Shown: one piece after another, positions 25,213 to 38,177 of the stretch | Numbering within the stretch: the first letter of the stretch is position 1 | Layout of the letters: each line of letters starts with the position of its first letter | DNA from: Rhodospirillaceae bacterium | Lineage (GTDB): Bacteria > Pseudomonadota > Alphaproteobacteria > CACIAM-22H2 | Reading direction: 5' to 3' | Length of the DNA stretch: 42,450 nt | Assembly: GCA_027490975.1 (NCBI GenBank) | Contig: JAIXXA010000131.1 | Span: forward strand, 1-42,450 | The notes under the pieces: generated by a model | Database searches by the model: none | The model's input: only the letters and a program-made list of their open reading frames with translations | Told to the model about the DNA's origin: nothing | Translations under genes and position numbers: made by a program

Positions 25213-25983
25213 TCAATTGCGGTTCAACGCGTAGATGTCGACGAGGCCCTTGAGCGTGAGGTCCGGATCGACATGCTGGATGAGCTTGGTGTGCTCGGCC
25301 ACGATCGAGATGAGGCCGCCGGTGCCGATGAAGGTCGGCTTGAGGCCAAGTTCGTCTTCGATGCGCCGCCCGAGCCCTTCGATGAGGCCGACATAGCCCC
25401 AGAAGATGCCGGACTGCATGGCGCCGACGGTCGAGGTGCCGATCGTCTTGGCAGGCCTGCGGATCTCGATGCGGGGCAGTTTGGCGGCCCCCATATAAAG
25501 CGCTTCGAAGGCGAGATTGATGCCCGGGCTGATTGTGCCCCCGCAATAGTTCCCGTTCTCGTCGAGAACGTCGAACGTGGTGGCCGTGCCGAGATCGATC
25601 ACCACCCCCGGCATGCGGTAGCGTCCGCGGGCCCCCACGGCGTTGGCGATGCGGTCGGCCCCCGCCTCTTCCGGACGGTCGATCTTGATCTCGATGCCGT
25701 AGCGCGTGCCCGGCTCGCCGACCACGACCGGATCGGCCTTGGCGTAGCGGCGGCAGAAGTCGCGCAGATTGAACATCGCCTGCGGCACCACGTTCGACAC
25801 GACGACGCCCGCGATCTCGGACAGCGCCATGCCTTCGAGCGCCATCAGATGCGTGAGCCACACCGCGTATTCGTCGGCCGTGCGCTTGGGGTCGGTCGAG
25901 ATGCGCCACGAGGCGCGCTTGGTCTGCCCCTCGAAGGCGCCGAACACGGTGTTGGTGTTGTTGGAATTCACGACCAGCAGCAT
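25213..25983 (-). CDS. coaX: Type III pantothenate kinase
   Basis: First step of coenzyme A synthesis: phosphorylates pantothenate; cytoplasmic, ASKHA fold. The 256-residue product matches the family in length and contains GADRIANAVGARGRY, VVIDLGTATTFDVLDENGNY, GGTISPGINLAFEALYMGAA, KLPRIEIRRPAKTIGTSTVG and MQSGIFWGYVGLIEGL. The first phosphate motif, usually DxGNTN, reads NSNNTN (Asn6, Asn8): the conserved Asp and Gly are both replaced by Asn, while the second Asp motif (DLGTATTFD) is intact. This may be a lineage variant, but it touches an active-site residue. It lies four bases after birA. Confidence 0.93.
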   Translation of the reverse strand: MLLVVNSNNTNTVFGAFEGQTKRASWRISTDPKRTADEYAVWLTHLMALEGMALSEIAGVVVSNVVPQAMFNLRDFCRRYAKADPVVVGEPGTRYGIEIKIDRPEEAGADRIANAVGARGRYRMPGVVIDLGTATTFDVLDENGNYCGGTISPGINLAFEALYMGAAKLPRIEIRRPAKTIGTSTVGAMQSGIFWGYVGLIEGLGRRIEDELGLKPTFIGTGGLISIVAEHTKLIQHVDPDLTLKGLVDIYALNRN

Positions 25984-25987
25984 GGCT

Positions 25988-26755
25988 CTAGCCTCCCGCC
26001 AGATGCACGTCGCCCGCCGTCACGCTGCGGGTACCCTGCGCCGTATCGAGCAAAAGCGCGCCGCTTGCGTCGAGATCGGCGAAGCGGCCGGTCAAGGTTT
26101 CGTTGGCCAAGCGCACCTCGATCGTCTCGCCCTTGAAGGCGGCGCGCGCAAGCCACGCCTCGCGGATCGGCGCAAACCCGTCTTCGAGCCAGCGATTGGT
26201 CCAGGTGAGGAAATGGCGCGAAAATCCGACGAGCGCTTCTTCGGCCGAGATCTTCGTATCGGTCTCGGCGCGGATGTCGGTCGCCGGAAAGCGCGTCTGC
26301 TCGGGATGCGAAGCGAGATTCACGCCCACGCCCAGCACCATCCAGTCGAGCCGGTCGCCCTGCCCTTCGGCCTCGATCAGGATGCCGCCGATCTTGCCCT
26401 TGCCGAGCAGCACGTCGTTCGGCCATTTGAACCGCAAAGGGACGAGCGGCGGCACGTGGCTGCCGACCATGCCGGCCACGCCCAAGGCCGCCACGAAAGC
26501 AAGCTGGGCTGCTTCGCGCATCGGGCACTCGGGCCGCAGCACGAGCGAGCAATAGAGATTGCCGGGCGGGGAAGTCCAATCGCGGCCCTGGCGGCCGCGC
26601 CCGGCGGTCTGCGCGCGCGCCCATACGAGCGTGCCGTCCTCGGCCCCTTCGGCGGCCAAGGCGCGCGCGGCATCGTTGGTCGATCCCACGCTTTCGAGGG
26701 CGATCAGGCGATAGGCCGGCGGCAGAAGCGGCGAGGCCGCTTGGACTTCGCTCAT
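25988..26755 (-). CDS. birA: Biotin--[acetyl-CoA-carboxylase] ligase, without DNA-binding domain
   Basis: Activates biotin with ATP and attaches it to the biotin carboxyl carrier protein; cytoplasmic. The 255-residue product has [13 protein letters not shown], then [20 protein letters not shown] (biotin/adenylate loop), [20 protein letters not shown] and [13 protein letters not shown]. There is no N-terminal helix-turn-helix, so this is the short monofunctional form, not the E. coli-type repressor. ATG 26755 overlaps the nuoN stop (ATGA), making it translationally coupled to the nuo operon. This birA position behind nuoN is common in alphaproteobacteria. Confidence 0.95.
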   Translation of the reverse strand: MSEVQAASPLLPPAYRLIALESVGSTNDAARALAAEGAEDGTLVWARAQTAGRGRQGRDWTSPPGNLYCSLVLRPECPMREAAQLAFVAALGVAGMVGSHVPPLVPLRFKWPNDVLLGKGKIGGILIEAEGQGDRLDWMVLGVGVNLASHPEQTRFPATDIRAETDTKISAEEALVGFSRHFLTWTNRWLEDGFAPIREAWLARAAFKGETIEVRLANETLTGRFADLDASGALLLDTAQGTRSVTAGDVHLAGG

Positions 26756-28200
26756 CCGCCGAACAAAGCGGCGGCGGCAACCGACGCCGCCCCGACAAGC
26801 GGTGCAGGCCATGCGAAGAACAGCAGCGTGAAGGCCGCACCCGCGCCGAGCACGGCGGCGGGCCCCGCATCGAGGCCGCGGTCGAAACCCGCACCGACGG
26901 GCGCGTCGAAATACATGATCTTCACGATGCGCAGATAATAGTAGGCGCTGACGACCGAGGCGAGAACGCCGATCACCGCAAGCGCATAGAGCCCGGCCGA
27001 AACGGCGGCCAAGAAGACATAGAGCTTGCCGAAGAAACCGGCCAAGGGCGGGATGCCGGCCATCGAGAACATCGCGATGGCAAGGGCGGCAGCCACCAAA
27101 GGCTGGGTGCGCGCGAGGCCCGCAAGGTCGGCGATGGTCTCGACCATCTTGCCTTCGCGCTTCATGCACAAGATGGCCGCGAACGCCGTGAGATTCATGG
27201 CCAGATAGATCGCCATGTACACAAGCACGCCGCGCACGCCTGTCTCGTCGCCCGCCGACAGGCCCACGAGCGCGTAGCCGATATGGCCGATCGAGCTATA
27301 GGCCATCAGACGCTTGATGTTGGTCTGGGCGATCGCGGCGAAGGCGCCGATCAGCATCGAGGCGATCGCGATGAACACGACGATCTGCTGCCAGTCCTTC
27401 GCAAGCGGGCCGAACGGCTCGACCAAAACGCGCGCGAACAAGGCGATCGCCGCGATCTTCGGGGCGGCCGCGAAAAACGCGGTCACAGGCGTGGGTGCGC
27501 CCTCGTACACATCCGGCGTCCACATGTGGAACGGGGCCGCCGAAATCTTGAAGGCCAACGCGGCCGACACGAACACGATGCCGAACATCGCACCCAGCGG
27601 CACGGCACCGGCCTGGTCGATCATGGAAGCTGCCAGCGTCTCGAAATTCGTGGTGCCCGAAAAGCCGTAGATCAGCGAAGCGCCGTAGAGATAGAGGCCC
27701 GACGACAAAGCGCCGAGCACGAAATATTTGAGGCCCGCTTCGGTCGCCTTCACGCTGTCGCGCCGGAACGCGGCCAGCACGTAGAGCGAAAGGCTCTGCA
27801 GTTCGAGGCCCATATAGAGAGACATGAGGTCGTTGGCCGACACCATCATGGACATTCCGAGTGCGGCAAAGATCATCAGCACCGGATATTCGAACCGGTC
27901 GAAACCTTCGCGACGGTTGAACTCGAGGCCCATGAGGATCGTCGCGGCCGTCGCGAGGAAGGCGAGCACTTTGGCGAAACTCGCGAACGGATCGGCCACG
28001 AAGAGGCCCGAGAACGCCGTCGTGCGGCTGGCCTCGGGCGTGAGCGCCAGGACACTTGCGACAAGCAGCACGGCAACCGCAAGCCACGACACGAGCCGCG
28101 TCGAGTTCGGGCCCATGAAAACGCCGAGCATGAGCAAGGCGAGTCCCGAGAAGGCCAGCAGCAGTTCCGGCAGGGCGGCGGAGAAATAGAGATCGGTCAT
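26752..28200 (-). CDS. nuoN: NADH-quinone oxidoreductase subunit N
   Basis: Antiporter-like proton-pumping membrane subunit of complex I, related to NuoL and NuoM. The product is 482 residues with about 14 membrane segments. Family blocks are present: [80 protein letters not shown] and [20 protein letters not shown]. The Lys in FKISAAPFH and Glu in GLELQSLSL are the expected proton-channel residues. Start ATG 28200 overlaps the nuoM stop by four bases. Confidence 0.97.
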   Translation of the reverse strand: MTDLYFSAALPELLLAFSGLALLMLGVFMGPNSTRLVSWLAVAVLLVASVLALTPEASRTTAFSGLFVADPFASFAKVLAFLATAATILMGLEFNRREGFDRFEYPVLMIFAALGMSMMVSANDLMSLYMGLELQSLSLYVLAAFRRDSVKATEAGLKYFVLGALSSGLYLYGASLIYGFSGTTNFETLAASMIDQAGAVPLGAMFGIVFVSAALAFKISAAPFHMWTPDVYEGAPTPVTAFFAAAPKIAAIALFARVLVEPFGPLAKDWQQIVVFIAIASMLIGAFAAIAQTNIKRLMAYSSIGHIGYALVGLSAGDETGVRGVLVYMAIYLAMNLTAFAAILCMKREGKMVETIADLAGLARTQPLVAAALAIAMFSMAGIPPLAGFFGKLYVFLAAVSAGLYALAVIGVLASVVSAYYYLRIVKIMYFDAPVGAGFDRGLDAGPAAVLGAGAAFTLLFFAWPAPLVGAASVAAAALFGG

Positions 28201-29723
28201 TGGCGCTGCTCCGCCGCTTGGGCGTGACTGTTGAGGCGGTTCTGCTCGCGCGCCACGTCGTAGCGGTCGACGATGTTCTGCACCGAGGGCCCGAGCATGT
28301 TCAGCACGGGCTGCGGCTGGATGCCAAGCCATAGCGTGCCCACGATCAGCGGCGCGAACACGAGTTTCTCGCGCAAGGAAAGATCGGGCATCGTCTGCAG
28401 ATCGGCATGCACGAGCTTGCCGAAGATCACGCGGCGATAGAGATAGAGCATGTAGGCGGCCCCGAGGATCACGCCCGTCGAGGCAAGCGCCGCCGCCCAA
28501 GTCGAAGCTTCGAACGTGCCCGTCAGCACCAGAAACTCGCCCACGAAGCCCGACGTTCCCGGCAGGCCGACCGAGGCCATGGTGAAGACCATGAACACGG
28601 TCGCATAGGCCGGCATACGGTGCACGAGCCCGCCGTAGCGCGCGATCTCGCGCGTGTGCAGCCGGTCGTAGATCACGCCCACGCACAAGAACAAAGCGCC
28701 CGAAACGATGCCGTGCGAGATCATCTGGAACATCGCGCCTTCAACGCCCTGGCGCGTGCCCGCAAAAATGCCGAGCGTAACGAAGCCCATATGCGCCACC
28801 GACGAATAGGCGATGAGCTTCTTGATGTCTTCCTGCACCAACGCGACGAGCGAGGTGTAGATGACGGCCACGATCGACAGCGTGAAGACGAGCGGCGTGA
28901 AAAGCTCGCTCGCGGCCGGGAACATCGGCACCGAGAAACGGATGAGGCCGTAGCCGCCCATCTTCAGCAGCACCCCCGCGAGGATCACGGAGCCTGCCGT
29001 CGGCGCTTCGACGTGCGCGTCGGGCAGCCATGTGTGCACGGGCCACATCGGCACTTTGACCGCGAAGGACGCGAAGAAAGCGAGCCACAGCCACGTCTGC
29101 ATCGGTGCCGGGAAATCGTAGTCGAGCAGCTCGACGATGTTGGTCGTCTCGGTCTGCCAGTAGATCGCGAGCATCGCGACCAGCATCAGCACCGAACCCG
29201 CCAGCGTGTAGAGGAAAAACTTGAAGGCCGCGTAGACGCGCCGTTTGCCGCCCCACACGCCGATGATGAGGAACATCGGGATCAGCACGGCTTCGAAGAA
29301 CACGTAGAACAGCAAGAGGTCGAGCGAGGCGAACGTGCCGACCATGAAGGTTTCGAGCACGAGGAAAGCCACCATGTATTCGCGCACGCGCGTTTGGACA
29401 TGCCAGCTCGCGAGAATGCACAAGGGCGTGAGGAAGGTGGAAAGCAGAATGAACGGGGCCGAAATGCCGTCCACGCCCATATGGTAGCCGATCCCGTAGC
29501 CCGGGATCCAAACGCTGCGTTCGACGAACTGAAAGCCCGCATTCGTGCGGTCGAACGCGAACCACAAAGGCAGCGAAACGACGAACACGACCAGCGAAGT
29601 CCACAAGGCGGCCCAGCGCGCATTGCGCGCCACGCTCGCTTCGTCGCCGTTCACGGCCAGAATGAAGACGGCACCCGCCAGCGGCAGGAACGTCACGAGG
29701 GAAAGGATCGGCCAGTCGGTCAT
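28197..29723 (-). CDS. nuoM: NADH-quinone oxidoreductase subunit M
   Basis: Antiporter-like proton-pumping subunit of complex I. The product is 508 residues, normal for NuoM, with about 14 membrane segments. It carries [80 protein letters not shown] and [20 protein letters not shown]. The essential Glu (FFEAVLIP), Lys (VKVPMWP) and His (HTWLPDAH) are present. ATG 29723 gives the expected N-terminus [14 protein letters not shown]; an upstream open extension is spacer. It overlaps nuoN and lies 7 bases after nuoL. Confidence 0.97.
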   Translation of the reverse strand: MTDWPILSLVTFLPLAGAVFILAVNGDEASVARNARWAALWTSLVVFVVSLPLWFAFDRTNAGFQFVERSVWIPGYGIGYHMGVDGISAPFILLSTFLTPLCILASWHVQTRVREYMVAFLVLETFMVGTFASLDLLLFYVFFEAVLIPMFLIIGVWGGKRRVYAAFKFFLYTLAGSVLMLVAMLAIYWQTETTNIVELLDYDFPAPMQTWLWLAFFASFAVKVPMWPVHTWLPDAHVEAPTAGSVILAGVLLKMGGYGLIRFSVPMFPAASELFTPLVFTLSIVAVIYTSLVALVQEDIKKLIAYSSVAHMGFVTLGIFAGTRQGVEGAMFQMISHGIVSGALFLCVGVIYDRLHTREIARYGGLVHRMPAYATVFMVFTMASVGLPGTSGFVGEFLVLTGTFEASTWAAALASTGVILGAAYMLYLYRRVIFGKLVHADLQTMPDLSLREKLVFAPLIVGTLWLGIQPQPVLNMLGPSVQNIVDRYDVAREQNRLNSHAQAAEQRQ

Positions 29724-29730
29724 GGGTCTC

Positions 29731-31689
29731 TCAGTGGCCCGCGCGCAGCACGTACCAGGTGGCAAGGAGCACGATGCCGATCAGCATCGCGAAGGCGTAG
29801 TGGTAGAGATAGCCGGTCTGCAGCAGGCTCGCGCGCTGCGCCAACCGCAGCGTCCCGGCCGCCAGCGCGTCGGGACCGCCGCGGTCGATCACGCGGCCGT
29901 CGCCTTCTTTCCAGAAGAAGCGGCCGATGAGGAAGGATGGCCGCACGAACAGCCGGTCGTAGAGCTCGTCGAAATACCACTTGTTCAGCAGGAACAGGTA
30001 GAAGCCCCGGAATTCCTTCGCCAGACGGCGCGGGAGGTTCGGATCGCGGATGTAGAAGCCGTAGGCGAGCCCGATCCCGCCCAGCCCCACCGCCACGAGC
30101 AGCGGCGGAATCCAGTGGGGTGCGTGATGCGCTTTTTCGACCGCATCGTTCAGCGAAACGATCGAAGCACCCCAGAATGCGCCGTGGCTGTCGCCCACGA
30201 ACCACGGGGCAAGTGCCACGCCCGAGAACAGGGCGCCGAACGCCAGCACGTACAGCGGCACCAGCATCACGGTCGGGCTCTCGTGCGCATGGTCGGTCGC
30301 ATGATGGTCGGTCGAAGGTGCCCGATGGAAGGTCATGAAAATCAAGCGCCACGAATAGAAAGCCGTCATGGTCGCGGCCGCGACTCCAAGCCAGAAGGCG
30401 TAGCGCCCGACACCTGTTTCGACGGCCCAGGCGGCCTCCATGATCATGTCTTTGGAATAGTAGCCCGCGAATCCCGCCACGCCTGGAATGCCCATGCCGG
30501 CCAAGGCAAGCGAACCGATCCACATCAGAATGTAGGTCGTCTTGATCTTGGTGTGGACGTTGCCGCCCATCTTACGCATGTCCTGCTCGTGGTGCAGCGC
30601 ATGGATCACGGAACCAGCGCCCAGGAACAGCAGCGCTTTGAAGAAAGCGTGCGTAGTGAGGTGGAACATCGCGGCCGGGTAGGCCGAGACGCCGGCTGCG
30701 AAGAACATGTAGCCGAGCTGCGAGCAGGTCGAATAGGCGATGACGCGCTTGATGTCGTTCTGCACGAGGCCGACCGAGGCCGCGAACAAAGCGGTCGACG
30801 CCCCCACGACGGTCACGACCGCCAAGGCCGTCGGTGCGTATTCGAACATCGGCGACAGGCGGCAGACCATGAACACGCCCGCCGTCACCATTGTAGCGGC
30901 ATGGATAAGCGCCGACACGGGCGTCGGGCCTTCCATCGCGTCGGGCAGCCACGTGTGCAGGAAAAGCTGGGCGGACTTTCCGCAAGCGCCCACGAACAGC
31001 AGCAGGCACAGCGTCGTCAGCGCGTCGAACTCCCAGGACAGGAACTGGATCGTCTTGCCGACCATCTGCGGGGCGGCGGCGAACACGTCGGCAAACTGCA
31101 CCGAGCCGAACATCAGGAACACGCCGAAGATGCCGAGCGCGAAGCCGAAATCGCCGACGCGGTTCACCAGAAACGCCTTGATCGAGGCTTCGTTGGCGCT
31201 GTCCTTCTCGTACCAGAAGCCGATCAGCAGGTACGAGGCGAGGCCCACGCCCTCCCAGCCGAAGAACATCTGGATGAAATTGTCGGCCGTCACCAGCATC
31301 AGCATGAAAAAGGTGAACAGCGACAGATACGACATGAAGCGCGGGATCGACTTGTCTTCCGACATGTAGCCGATCGAATAGACGTGCACCATCGACGACA
31401 CGATCGTCACGACGCACAGCATCGTCGCCGACAGGGCGTCGAACTTGAGCGCCCAGTTGGCGACGAAAGAACCGGACTCGATCCAGGTGAACAGCTCGAC
31501 CGTACGCGTCTCGCCCTTGATGCCGACCTGGTAGAAGATGACAAGCGAGAACAAAGCGGCCAAGCACACGCAGGCGGACGTGGCGATCTGCGCCACGCGG
31601 TCGCGGGTTGCGGGCGCGAGCGAAGACATGAGGGCAAGGCTGCCCAGCACGAAACCGATCAGCGGCAGGAAGATGGCGGCGGCGTACAT
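29731..31689 (-). CDS. nuoL: NADH-quinone oxidoreductase subunit L
   Basis: Largest antiporter-like subunit of complex I, with the long lateral C-terminal helix that spans NuoM and NuoN. The product is 652 residues. Diagnostic blocks are [40 protein letters not shown] (proton-channel Glu), [20 protein letters not shown] (Lys and His), [20 protein letters not shown] and [20 protein letters not shown]. The C-terminal about 110 residues contain [20 protein letters not shown], the horizontal-helix region. Start ATG 31689 follows nuoK by 15 bases. Confidence 0.98.
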   Translation of the reverse strand: MYAAAIFLPLIGFVLGSLALMSSLAPATRDRVAQIATSACVCLAALFSLVIFYQVGIKGETRTVELFTWIESGSFVANWALKFDALSATMLCVVTIVSSMVHVYSIGYMSEDKSIPRFMSYLSLFTFFMLMLVTADNFIQMFFGWEGVGLASYLLIGFWYEKDSANEASIKAFLVNRVGDFGFALGIFGVFLMFGSVQFADVFAAAPQMVGKTIQFLSWEFDALTTLCLLLFVGACGKSAQLFLHTWLPDAMEGPTPVSALIHAATMVTAGVFMVCRLSPMFEYAPTALAVVTVVGASTALFAASVGLVQNDIKRVIAYSTCSQLGYMFFAAGVSAYPAAMFHLTTHAFFKALLFLGAGSVIHALHHEQDMRKMGGNVHTKIKTTYILMWIGSLALAGMGIPGVAGFAGYYSKDMIMEAAWAVETGVGRYAFWLGVAAATMTAFYSWRLIFMTFHRAPSTDHHATDHAHESPTVMLVPLYVLAFGALFSGVALAPWFVGDSHGAFWGASIVSLNDAVEKAHHAPHWIPPLLVAVGLGGIGLAYGFYIRDPNLPRRLAKEFRGFYLFLLNKWYFDELYDRLFVRPSFLIGRFFWKEGDGRVIDRGGPDALAAGTLRLAQRASLLQTGYLYHYAFAMLIGIVLLATWYVLRAGH

Positions 31690-31704
31690 GCGGGCTCTTC
31701 CCCC

Positions 31705-32013
31705 TCAACCCTTCATCATGTTGATGTCTTCGACCTCGATCGTGCCGCGATTGCGGAAATACACGACGAGGATCGCAAGGCCGATGGCGGCTTCTGCGGC
31801 TGCGACGGTCAGCACGAACAGCGCGAAGATCTGGCCGACGAGATCGCCCAGATGCGTCGAAAACGCGACGAGATTGATGTTCACGGCCAGCAGCATCAGC
31901 TCGACCGACATCAGGATCACGATGACGTTCTTGCGGTTGAGGAAGATGCCGAAAATGCCGAGCGTGAACAGGATCGCCGCCACGGTCAGATAATGGCCCA
32001 GACCGATTTCCAT
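31705..32013 (-). CDS. nuoK: NADH-quinone oxidoreductase subunit K
   Basis: Small membrane subunit of complex I in the proton-translocating chain. The product is 102 residues with three membrane helices, the standard NuoK form. It begins [20 protein letters not shown] and contains the two conserved buried Glu residues, in [20 protein letters not shown] and [20 protein letters not shown]. The ATG shares one base with the nuoJ stop (TGATG). Confidence 0.97.
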   Translation of the reverse strand: MEIGLGHYLTVAAILFTLGIFGIFLNRKNVIVILMSVELMLLAVNINLVAFSTHLGDLVGQIFALFVLTVAAAEAAIGLAILVVYFRNRGTIEVEDINMMKG

Positions 32014-32630
32014 CAGACGTCGACCCCCTCGCGCGATTTGACCGACACGGTTTCAACGCCCTGGCCGCGCGTGCGCGCAACCTGGCGCGCGATCGACTGG
32101 CGCTTCACGCCTTCGCGGTCGCGCAAGGTCAGCACGATCGCCCCCACCATCGCGACGAGAAGCACGAGTCCTGCCGCCTGGAAGAGATAGGCATAGTCGG
32201 TATAGAGCACGAGGCCGATTGCCTTCGTGTTGTGGATCTCGCCCGGATCCGGGATCGGCACCGAAATCGCTTCGGGCACAGACGCCGAGAAGGCCCAGGG
32301 TGCGAGCACAAACACAAGCTCGGCCGCGAGCACGAGACCGACGGCCGCCCCGACCGGCAGATAGCGCGCGAAACCTTCGCGCAGCTTCACGAAATCGACG
32401 TCGAGCATCATCACGACGAACAGGAACAGCACCGCGACTGCACCGACATAGACGACGACCAGGATCATCGCCAGGAATTCGGCGCCCATCAGCACGAAAA
32501 GGCCCGCCGCGTTGAAGAAGCACAGGATCAAGAACAACACCGAGTGCACCGGGTTGCGCGCCACGATGACCATCGCGGCGGACGCGACCAGGATCGCGGC
32601 GAAGACGTAGAAGACGATGGCGGCAAGCAT
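32013..32630 (-). CDS. nuoJ: NADH-quinone oxidoreductase subunit J
   Basis: Membrane subunit of complex I with the mobile pi-bulge helix region between NuoH and the antiporter subunits. The product is 205 residues with five membrane helices, starting [20 protein letters not shown]. Conserved blocks include [40 protein letters not shown] and [12 protein letters not shown]. The C-terminus is a basic cytoplasmic tail with [20 protein letters not shown]. It starts 21 bases after nuoI and abuts nuoK. Confidence 0.97.
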   Translation of the reverse strand: MLAAIVFYVFAAILVASAAMVIVARNPVHSVLFLILCFFNAAGLFVLMGAEFLAMILVVVYVGAVAVLFLFVVMMLDVDFVKLREGFARYLPVGAAVGLVLAAELVFVLAPWAFSASVPEAISVPIPDPGEIHNTKAIGLVLYTDYAYLFQAAGLVLLVAMVGAIVLTLRDREGVKRQSIARQVARTRGQGVETVSVKSREGVDV

Positions 32631-32651
32631 GGGGCTTAAACGTCTCCGGGC

Positions 32652-33143
32652 TCAGCGATAGGGCGCGTCGGCAGCAAGGCTGTGCGCGATCTCTGTTTCC
32701 CAACGGTCGCCGTTGGAAAGCAGCTTGTCCTTGTTGTACATGAGCTCTTCGCGCGTCTCGGTCGAGAACTCGAAATTCGGGCCTTCGACGATCGCGTCGA
32801 CCGGGCAGGCTTCCTGGCAGAAGCCGCAATAGATGCACTTGGTCATGTCGATGTCGTAGCGCGTGGTGCGCCGGCTGCCGTCGGCGCGCGGTTCGGCTTC
32901 GATCGTGATCGCCTGTGCCGGGCACACCGCTTCGCAGAGCTTGCACGCGATGCAGCGCTCTTCGCCGCTCGCATAGCGGCGAAGCGCATGCTCGCCGCGG
33001 AAGCGCGGGCTGATCGGCCCCTTCTCGTAGGGGTAGTTCAGCGTGACCTTCGGCTTGAAAAAATACTTCAAGGTGAGCGCCATGCCCGAGACAAGTTCGG
33101 ACAGCAGCAGCGCTTTTGCGCCTTGGTTGATGTTGCCGGCCAT
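32652..33143 (-). CDS. nuoI: NADH-quinone oxidoreductase subunit I
   Basis: Peripheral-arm subunit carrying the two [4Fe-4S] clusters N6a and N6b that pass electrons to NuoB. The product is 163 residues. The two ferredoxin motifs are [16 protein letters not shown] and [16 protein letters not shown]; the N-terminal part has [23 protein letters not shown] 33143 gives [20 protein letters not shown] and is preferred over longer open extension, which is a nuoH shadow. It lies 14 bases after nuoH. Confidence 0.97.
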   Translation of the reverse strand: MAGNINQGAKALLLSELVSGMALTLKYFFKPKVTLNYPYEKGPISPRFRGEHALRRYASGEERCIACKLCEAVCPAQAITIEAEPRADGSRRTTRYDIDMTKCIYCGFCQEACPVDAIVEGPNFEFSTETREELMYNKDKLLSNGDRWETEIAHSLAADAPYR

Positions 33144-33157
33144 CGGTCCATTCCCTC

Positions 33158-34171
33158 TCAGCGCGGAATCCAGCCCGTTGCCATCAGCACGCCTGCTGTG
33201 GCGACGACCCAGAACAGCGAAAACGGCAGAAAGATCTTCCAGCCCAGACGCATGAGCTGGTCGTAGCGGTAGCGCGGCATCGTCGCGCGCACCCACAAAA
33301 ACACGAACAGGCACAAGGCGGTCTTGAGCGCGAACCACACGATGCCGGGAATCCAGTTGAAGGGGGCAATGTCGAACGGCGGCAGCCAACCACCCAGGAA
33401 CAGGATCGACACCATCCCGCTCATCAGGATCATCGCCGCGTATTCGCCGAGGAAGAACATCGCGAAGCTCATCGACGAGTATTCGACGAAATAGCCCGCG
33501 ACGATTTCGGACTCGCCCTCCGGCAGGTCGAACGGCGACCGATTGGTTTCGGCGAGCGCGGACACGAAGAAGATCACGAACATCGGGAAAAGCGGGATGA
33601 AGAACCACATGTTCTTCTGCGCGTTCACGATGTCCGACAGATTCAGCGAGCCCACGCACAGGAGCACCGTGATGATCACGAAGCCGATCGAGACCTCGTA
33701 GGACACCATCTGGGCAGCCGAACGCATCGCGCCGAGGAACGCGTATTTCGAGTTCGACGCCCAGCCCGCCATGATGATGCCGTAGACGCCGAGCGACGAG
33801 ATCGCAAAGAGGTAGAGGATGCCGACGTTGATGTCGGCGATGACCCAGCCCGCATCGAACGGAATGACGGCCCACGCAACGAGGCTCAGCAGCAAAGTGA
33901 GCATCGGCGCCATCATGAACACGATGCGGTTCGCACCGGTGGGCACGATGGTTTCTTTGGTGAGCAGCTTCAGCGCGTCGGCAAACGGCTGAAACAGGCC
34001 GAACGGCCCGACGACGTTGGGCCCCTTGCGCAGCTGGATCGCGCCGATCACCTTGCGCTCGGCATAGGTGAGCATCGCGACCGCAAGCAGCAGCGGCACG
34101 GTCACCAGCAGAATCTGGCCCAGGATCAAGGCGCCGGTCAGCGCCATGCTCAGAAAGGTGCCCTCAGCCAT
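33158..34171 (-). CDS. nuoH: NADH-quinone oxidoreductase subunit H
   Basis: Membrane subunit that forms the quinone-binding chamber with NuoB and NuoD. The product is 337 residues with eight membrane helices. Characteristic blocks are [68 protein letters not shown] and [20 protein letters not shown], whose acidic loops contact the quinone site. The start overlaps the nuoG stop by 8 bases. Confidence 0.98.
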   Translation of the reverse strand: MAEGTFLSMALTGALILGQILLVTVPLLLAVAMLTYAERKVIGAIQLRKGPNVVGPFGLFQPFADALKLLTKETIVPTGANRIVFMMAPMLTLLLSLVAWAVIPFDAGWVIADINVGILYLFAISSLGVYGIIMAGWASNSKYAFLGAMRSAAQMVSYEVSIGFVIITVLLCVGSLNLSDIVNAQKNMWFFIPLFPMFVIFFVSALAETNRSPFDLPEGESEIVAGYFVEYSSMSFAMFFLGEYAAMILMSGMVSILFLGGWLPPFDIAPFNWIPGIVWFALKTALCLFVFLWVRATMPRYRYDQLMRLGWKIFLPFSLFWVVATAGVLMATGWIPR

Positions 34172-36227
34172 GCGTACCGGTCCTGCCCGCGCGGGCTTCG
34201 AGATAGGTCTGCGTGCACGCCGCCATCGTTTCCGACACGCGGCTGATCGGATCGGTCATGTAGTAGTTGGCGATCGGCGAAACGAAGGCCGAGCTATCGA
34301 CCGGTCCTTCCTTGCCGAACGCACCCCAATTGCCCGGTTGCGGCACGTCGCGCGTCGCGAACACGGGCGAGATCGCCTCGAGCCGTGCGCGCACTTGCGC
34401 AAGCGTGTCGTAGGGCAGCTTCTTGCCGACCTGCTCGGACAAAGCGCGCAGGATCTTCCAATCTTCCTTGGCCTCGCCCGGCGGAAACACGGCGAGGCGC
34501 GCATGCTGCACGCGGCCCTCGGTGTTCACGTAGGTCGCGTTCTTTTCGGTGAAGGCCGAGCCCGGCAGGATCACGTCGGCGCGCGCAGCCCCCGCATCGC
34601 CGTGATGGCCCTGATAGACGACGAATGCTTTGCCGAGGCGGCTCGTGTCGAATTCGTCGGCGCCCAGCAGATACACGAACTCGATGTCGCCGTTCGCGGC
34701 CCCGTCGAGGATGCCGGCAACGTCGCGCCCGAATGCCTGCGGCACGAAGCCGAGTTCGAGGCCGCCGACGCGCGCCGCCGCCGTGTGCAGCACGTTGAAG
34801 CCGTTCCAACCTTCGACCACAAAACCGAATTCGTCGGCAAGCTTGCGTGCGAGTGCGAGCACGGCCGCCCCGTCGGCGCGCGCAAGCGCCCCTTGACCCA
34901 AGACCAGCATCGGCTTCTTGGCGGCCTTCAAGGTTTCGGCGAACGAGATCTTGCCTGCGAGCAGATCGGCAAGGCTCGAAGGGCCTGCGCCCAGATATTC
35001 GTATTTGTAGGTGAGATCGATCTGCGGCCCGATCGCCGCGATCTTGACCCCGCCTGCCCGGTAGCGCTTGCGGATGCGCGCGTTCAGCACCGGGCTTTCC
35101 CAGCGCGGATTGGTGCCGATCAGCAGGATCGCGTCGGCCTCTTCGATGCCGGCGACCGTCGTGTTGAAAAGCCAGCCCGCACGCTGCGTGGGATCGAGCT
35201 TGGCGCCGTCCTGGCGGCAATCGAGATTGGGGCTGCCGAGGCCGGCCATCAGATCCTTGAGCGCTGCCATCGCCTCGCAATCGGCCATGTCGCCCGCGAT
35301 CGCGGCGATCTTGGCCGGCGCCGTCGTCTTGAGCTTGGCCGCCACGGCGCCGAGCGCTTCGCCCCAGCTTGCGGGCTGCAGCTTGCCGTCTTTGCGCACA
35401 TAGGGCCGGTCGAGACGCTGGCGGCGCAGACCGTCGATCGCGTGGCGCGTCTTGTCGCCGATCCACTCTTCGTTGGTGCCCTCGTTGAGGCGCGGCAGCA
35501 CGCGCAGCACTTCGGGCCCGCGCGCATCGACGCGAATGCTCGCCCCCAGCGCGTCGAACGCGTCGATCGTTTCGGTCTTGCGCAGCTCCCACGGGCGCGC
35601 ATTGAAGGCGTAGGGCTTCGAGGTGAGCGCACCCACCGGGCAAAGATCGACGATGTTGCCCGAAAGCTCGCTCGACAAAGCCTTCTCGATGTAGGTGTCG
35701 ATTTCCATATGTTCGCCGCGGAACACGGCGCCGAGTTCCTCGGTGCCGGCCACTTCGGTCGAGAAGCGAACGCAGCGCGTGCAGTGGATGCAGCGCGTCA
35801 TGATGGTTTTGACGAGCGGGCCGATTTCCTTGTCGGGCACGGCGCGCTTGTTTTCGAGATAGCGGCCGCGGTCCATGCCGTAGGCCATGGCCTGGTCCTG
35901 CAGATCGCACTCCCCGCCCTGGTCGCAGATCGGGCAGTCGAGCGGATGGTTGATGAGCAGGAACTCCATCACGCCGTTGCGCGCCTTCTTGACGAGCGGC
36001 GTGTCGGTCTTGATGACCTGGCCTTCGGCCACCGGCATCGCGCAGGACGCGACGGGCTTCGGGCTCTTCTCCATCTCGACCAGGCACATGCGGCAATTCC
36101 CCGCAACCGACAGACGCTCGTGGTAGCAGAAGCGCGGCACTTCCTTGCCGGCGATTTCGCACGCCTGCAGGACCGTGATCCCGGCCGGAACTTCGATCGC
36201 TTCGCCGTCGATGGTGACTTTCGGCAT
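34164..36227 (-). CDS. nuoG: NADH-quinone oxidoreductase subunit G
   Basis: Largest hydrophilic subunit of complex I (molybdopterin-oxidoreductase-like), with several Fe-S clusters. The product is 687 residues. The N-terminal [2Fe-2S] ferredoxin domain has [20 protein letters not shown], followed by the His/Cys cluster motif [17 protein letters not shown] and CIHCTRC for a [4Fe-4S] cluster. [20 protein letters not shown] precedes the degenerate molybdopterin-type domain. The extra N7 cluster motif is not seen, in line with the alphaproteobacterial/mitochondrial type. It overlaps nuoH by 8 bases and lies 19 bases after nuoF. Confidence 0.97.
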   Translation of the reverse strand: MPKVTIDGEAIEVPAGITVLQACEIAGKEVPRFCYHERLSVAGNCRMCLVEMEKSPKPVASCAMPVAEGQVIKTDTPLVKKARNGVMEFLLINHPLDCPICDQGGECDLQDQAMAYGMDRGRYLENKRAVPDKEIGPLVKTIMTRCIHCTRCVRFSTEVAGTEELGAVFRGEHMEIDTYIEKALSSELSGNIVDLCPVGALTSKPYAFNARPWELRKTETIDAFDALGASIRVDARGPEVLRVLPRLNEGTNEEWIGDKTRHAIDGLRRQRLDRPYVRKDGKLQPASWGEALGAVAAKLKTTAPAKIAAIAGDMADCEAMAALKDLMAGLGSPNLDCRQDGAKLDPTQRAGWLFNTTVAGIEEADAILLIGTNPRWESPVLNARIRKRYRAGGVKIAAIGPQIDLTYKYEYLGAGPSSLADLLAGKISFAETLKAAKKPMLVLGQGALARADGAAVLALARKLADEFGFVVEGWNGFNVLHTAAARVGGLELGFVPQAFGRDVAGILDGAANGDIEFVYLLGADEFDTSRLGKAFVVYQGHHGDAGAARADVILPGSAFTEKNATYVNTEGRVQHARLAVFPPGEAKEDWKILRALSEQVGKKLPYDTLAQVRARLEAISPVFATRDVPQPGNWGAFGKEGPVDSSAFVSPIANYYMTDPISRVSETMAACTQTYLEARAGRTGTHG

Positions 36228-36246
36228 GCTCGGTTTCGTCCCTTAT

Positions 36247-37544
<1,298 letters not shown>

Positions 37545-37548
<4 letters not shown>

Positions 37549-38177
37549 TCGGCTCCGCTTGCAGGGACCGGGAACAGGCTTGTGCGCCCGCCCGTCGGCA
37601 TCGAAACTTGGCGGCCATTCATCGGACCCTTCGGCGGCGGGGTGCCGGCCGCCAGAGCGTCGATCAGCTTTTCGGTCGAAGCGCCGTCGAGATCTTCGTA
37701 GAAATCGTCGTTGACCTGGATCACGGGTGCGTTGACGCACGCCCCCAGGCACTCGACCTCGCGCACGGTGAATTTGCCGTCGGACGAGTGCAGGAAGCTC
37801 GCATCGCCCGTCGCCTTCACATGCAGCTTGCGCTCGCACGCCTTCATCACCTCGTCCGAACCGCGCAGCCAGCACGGCGTGGTCGTGCAGACCTGCAGGA
37901 ACCACTCGCCGACGGGTGCGAGATTGAACATCGAATAGAAGGTCGCGACTTCGTAGACGCGGATCGGCGCCATGTCGAGCAGGCCCGCCACATAGTCCAT
38001 GGCCGCGCGCGGCAGCCAATTGCGATGTTGGCGCTGGGCGCGGTCGAGCAGCGGCAATACGGCACTCGCTTGGCGGCCCGGCGGATATTTGGCGATGACC
38101 TTCTGCGCCCAAGCGAGATTCTCTGGGCTGAAGACGAAGGTCGCAGGCTGTTCGGCGTGGGAAGTGCCGCCACTCAT
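37545..38177 (-). CDS. nuoE: NADH-quinone oxidoreductase subunit E
   Basis: 24-kDa subunit carrying the [2Fe-2S] cluster N1a. The product is 210 residues. The cluster motif is CTTTPC followed by [20 protein letters not shown] (two pairs of Cys), and [20 protein letters not shown] precedes it. The C-terminus has a proline-containing extension ending [14 protein letters not shown] 38177 overlaps the nuoD stop by four bases. Longer open upstream frame is a shadow of nuoD. Confidence 0.96.
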
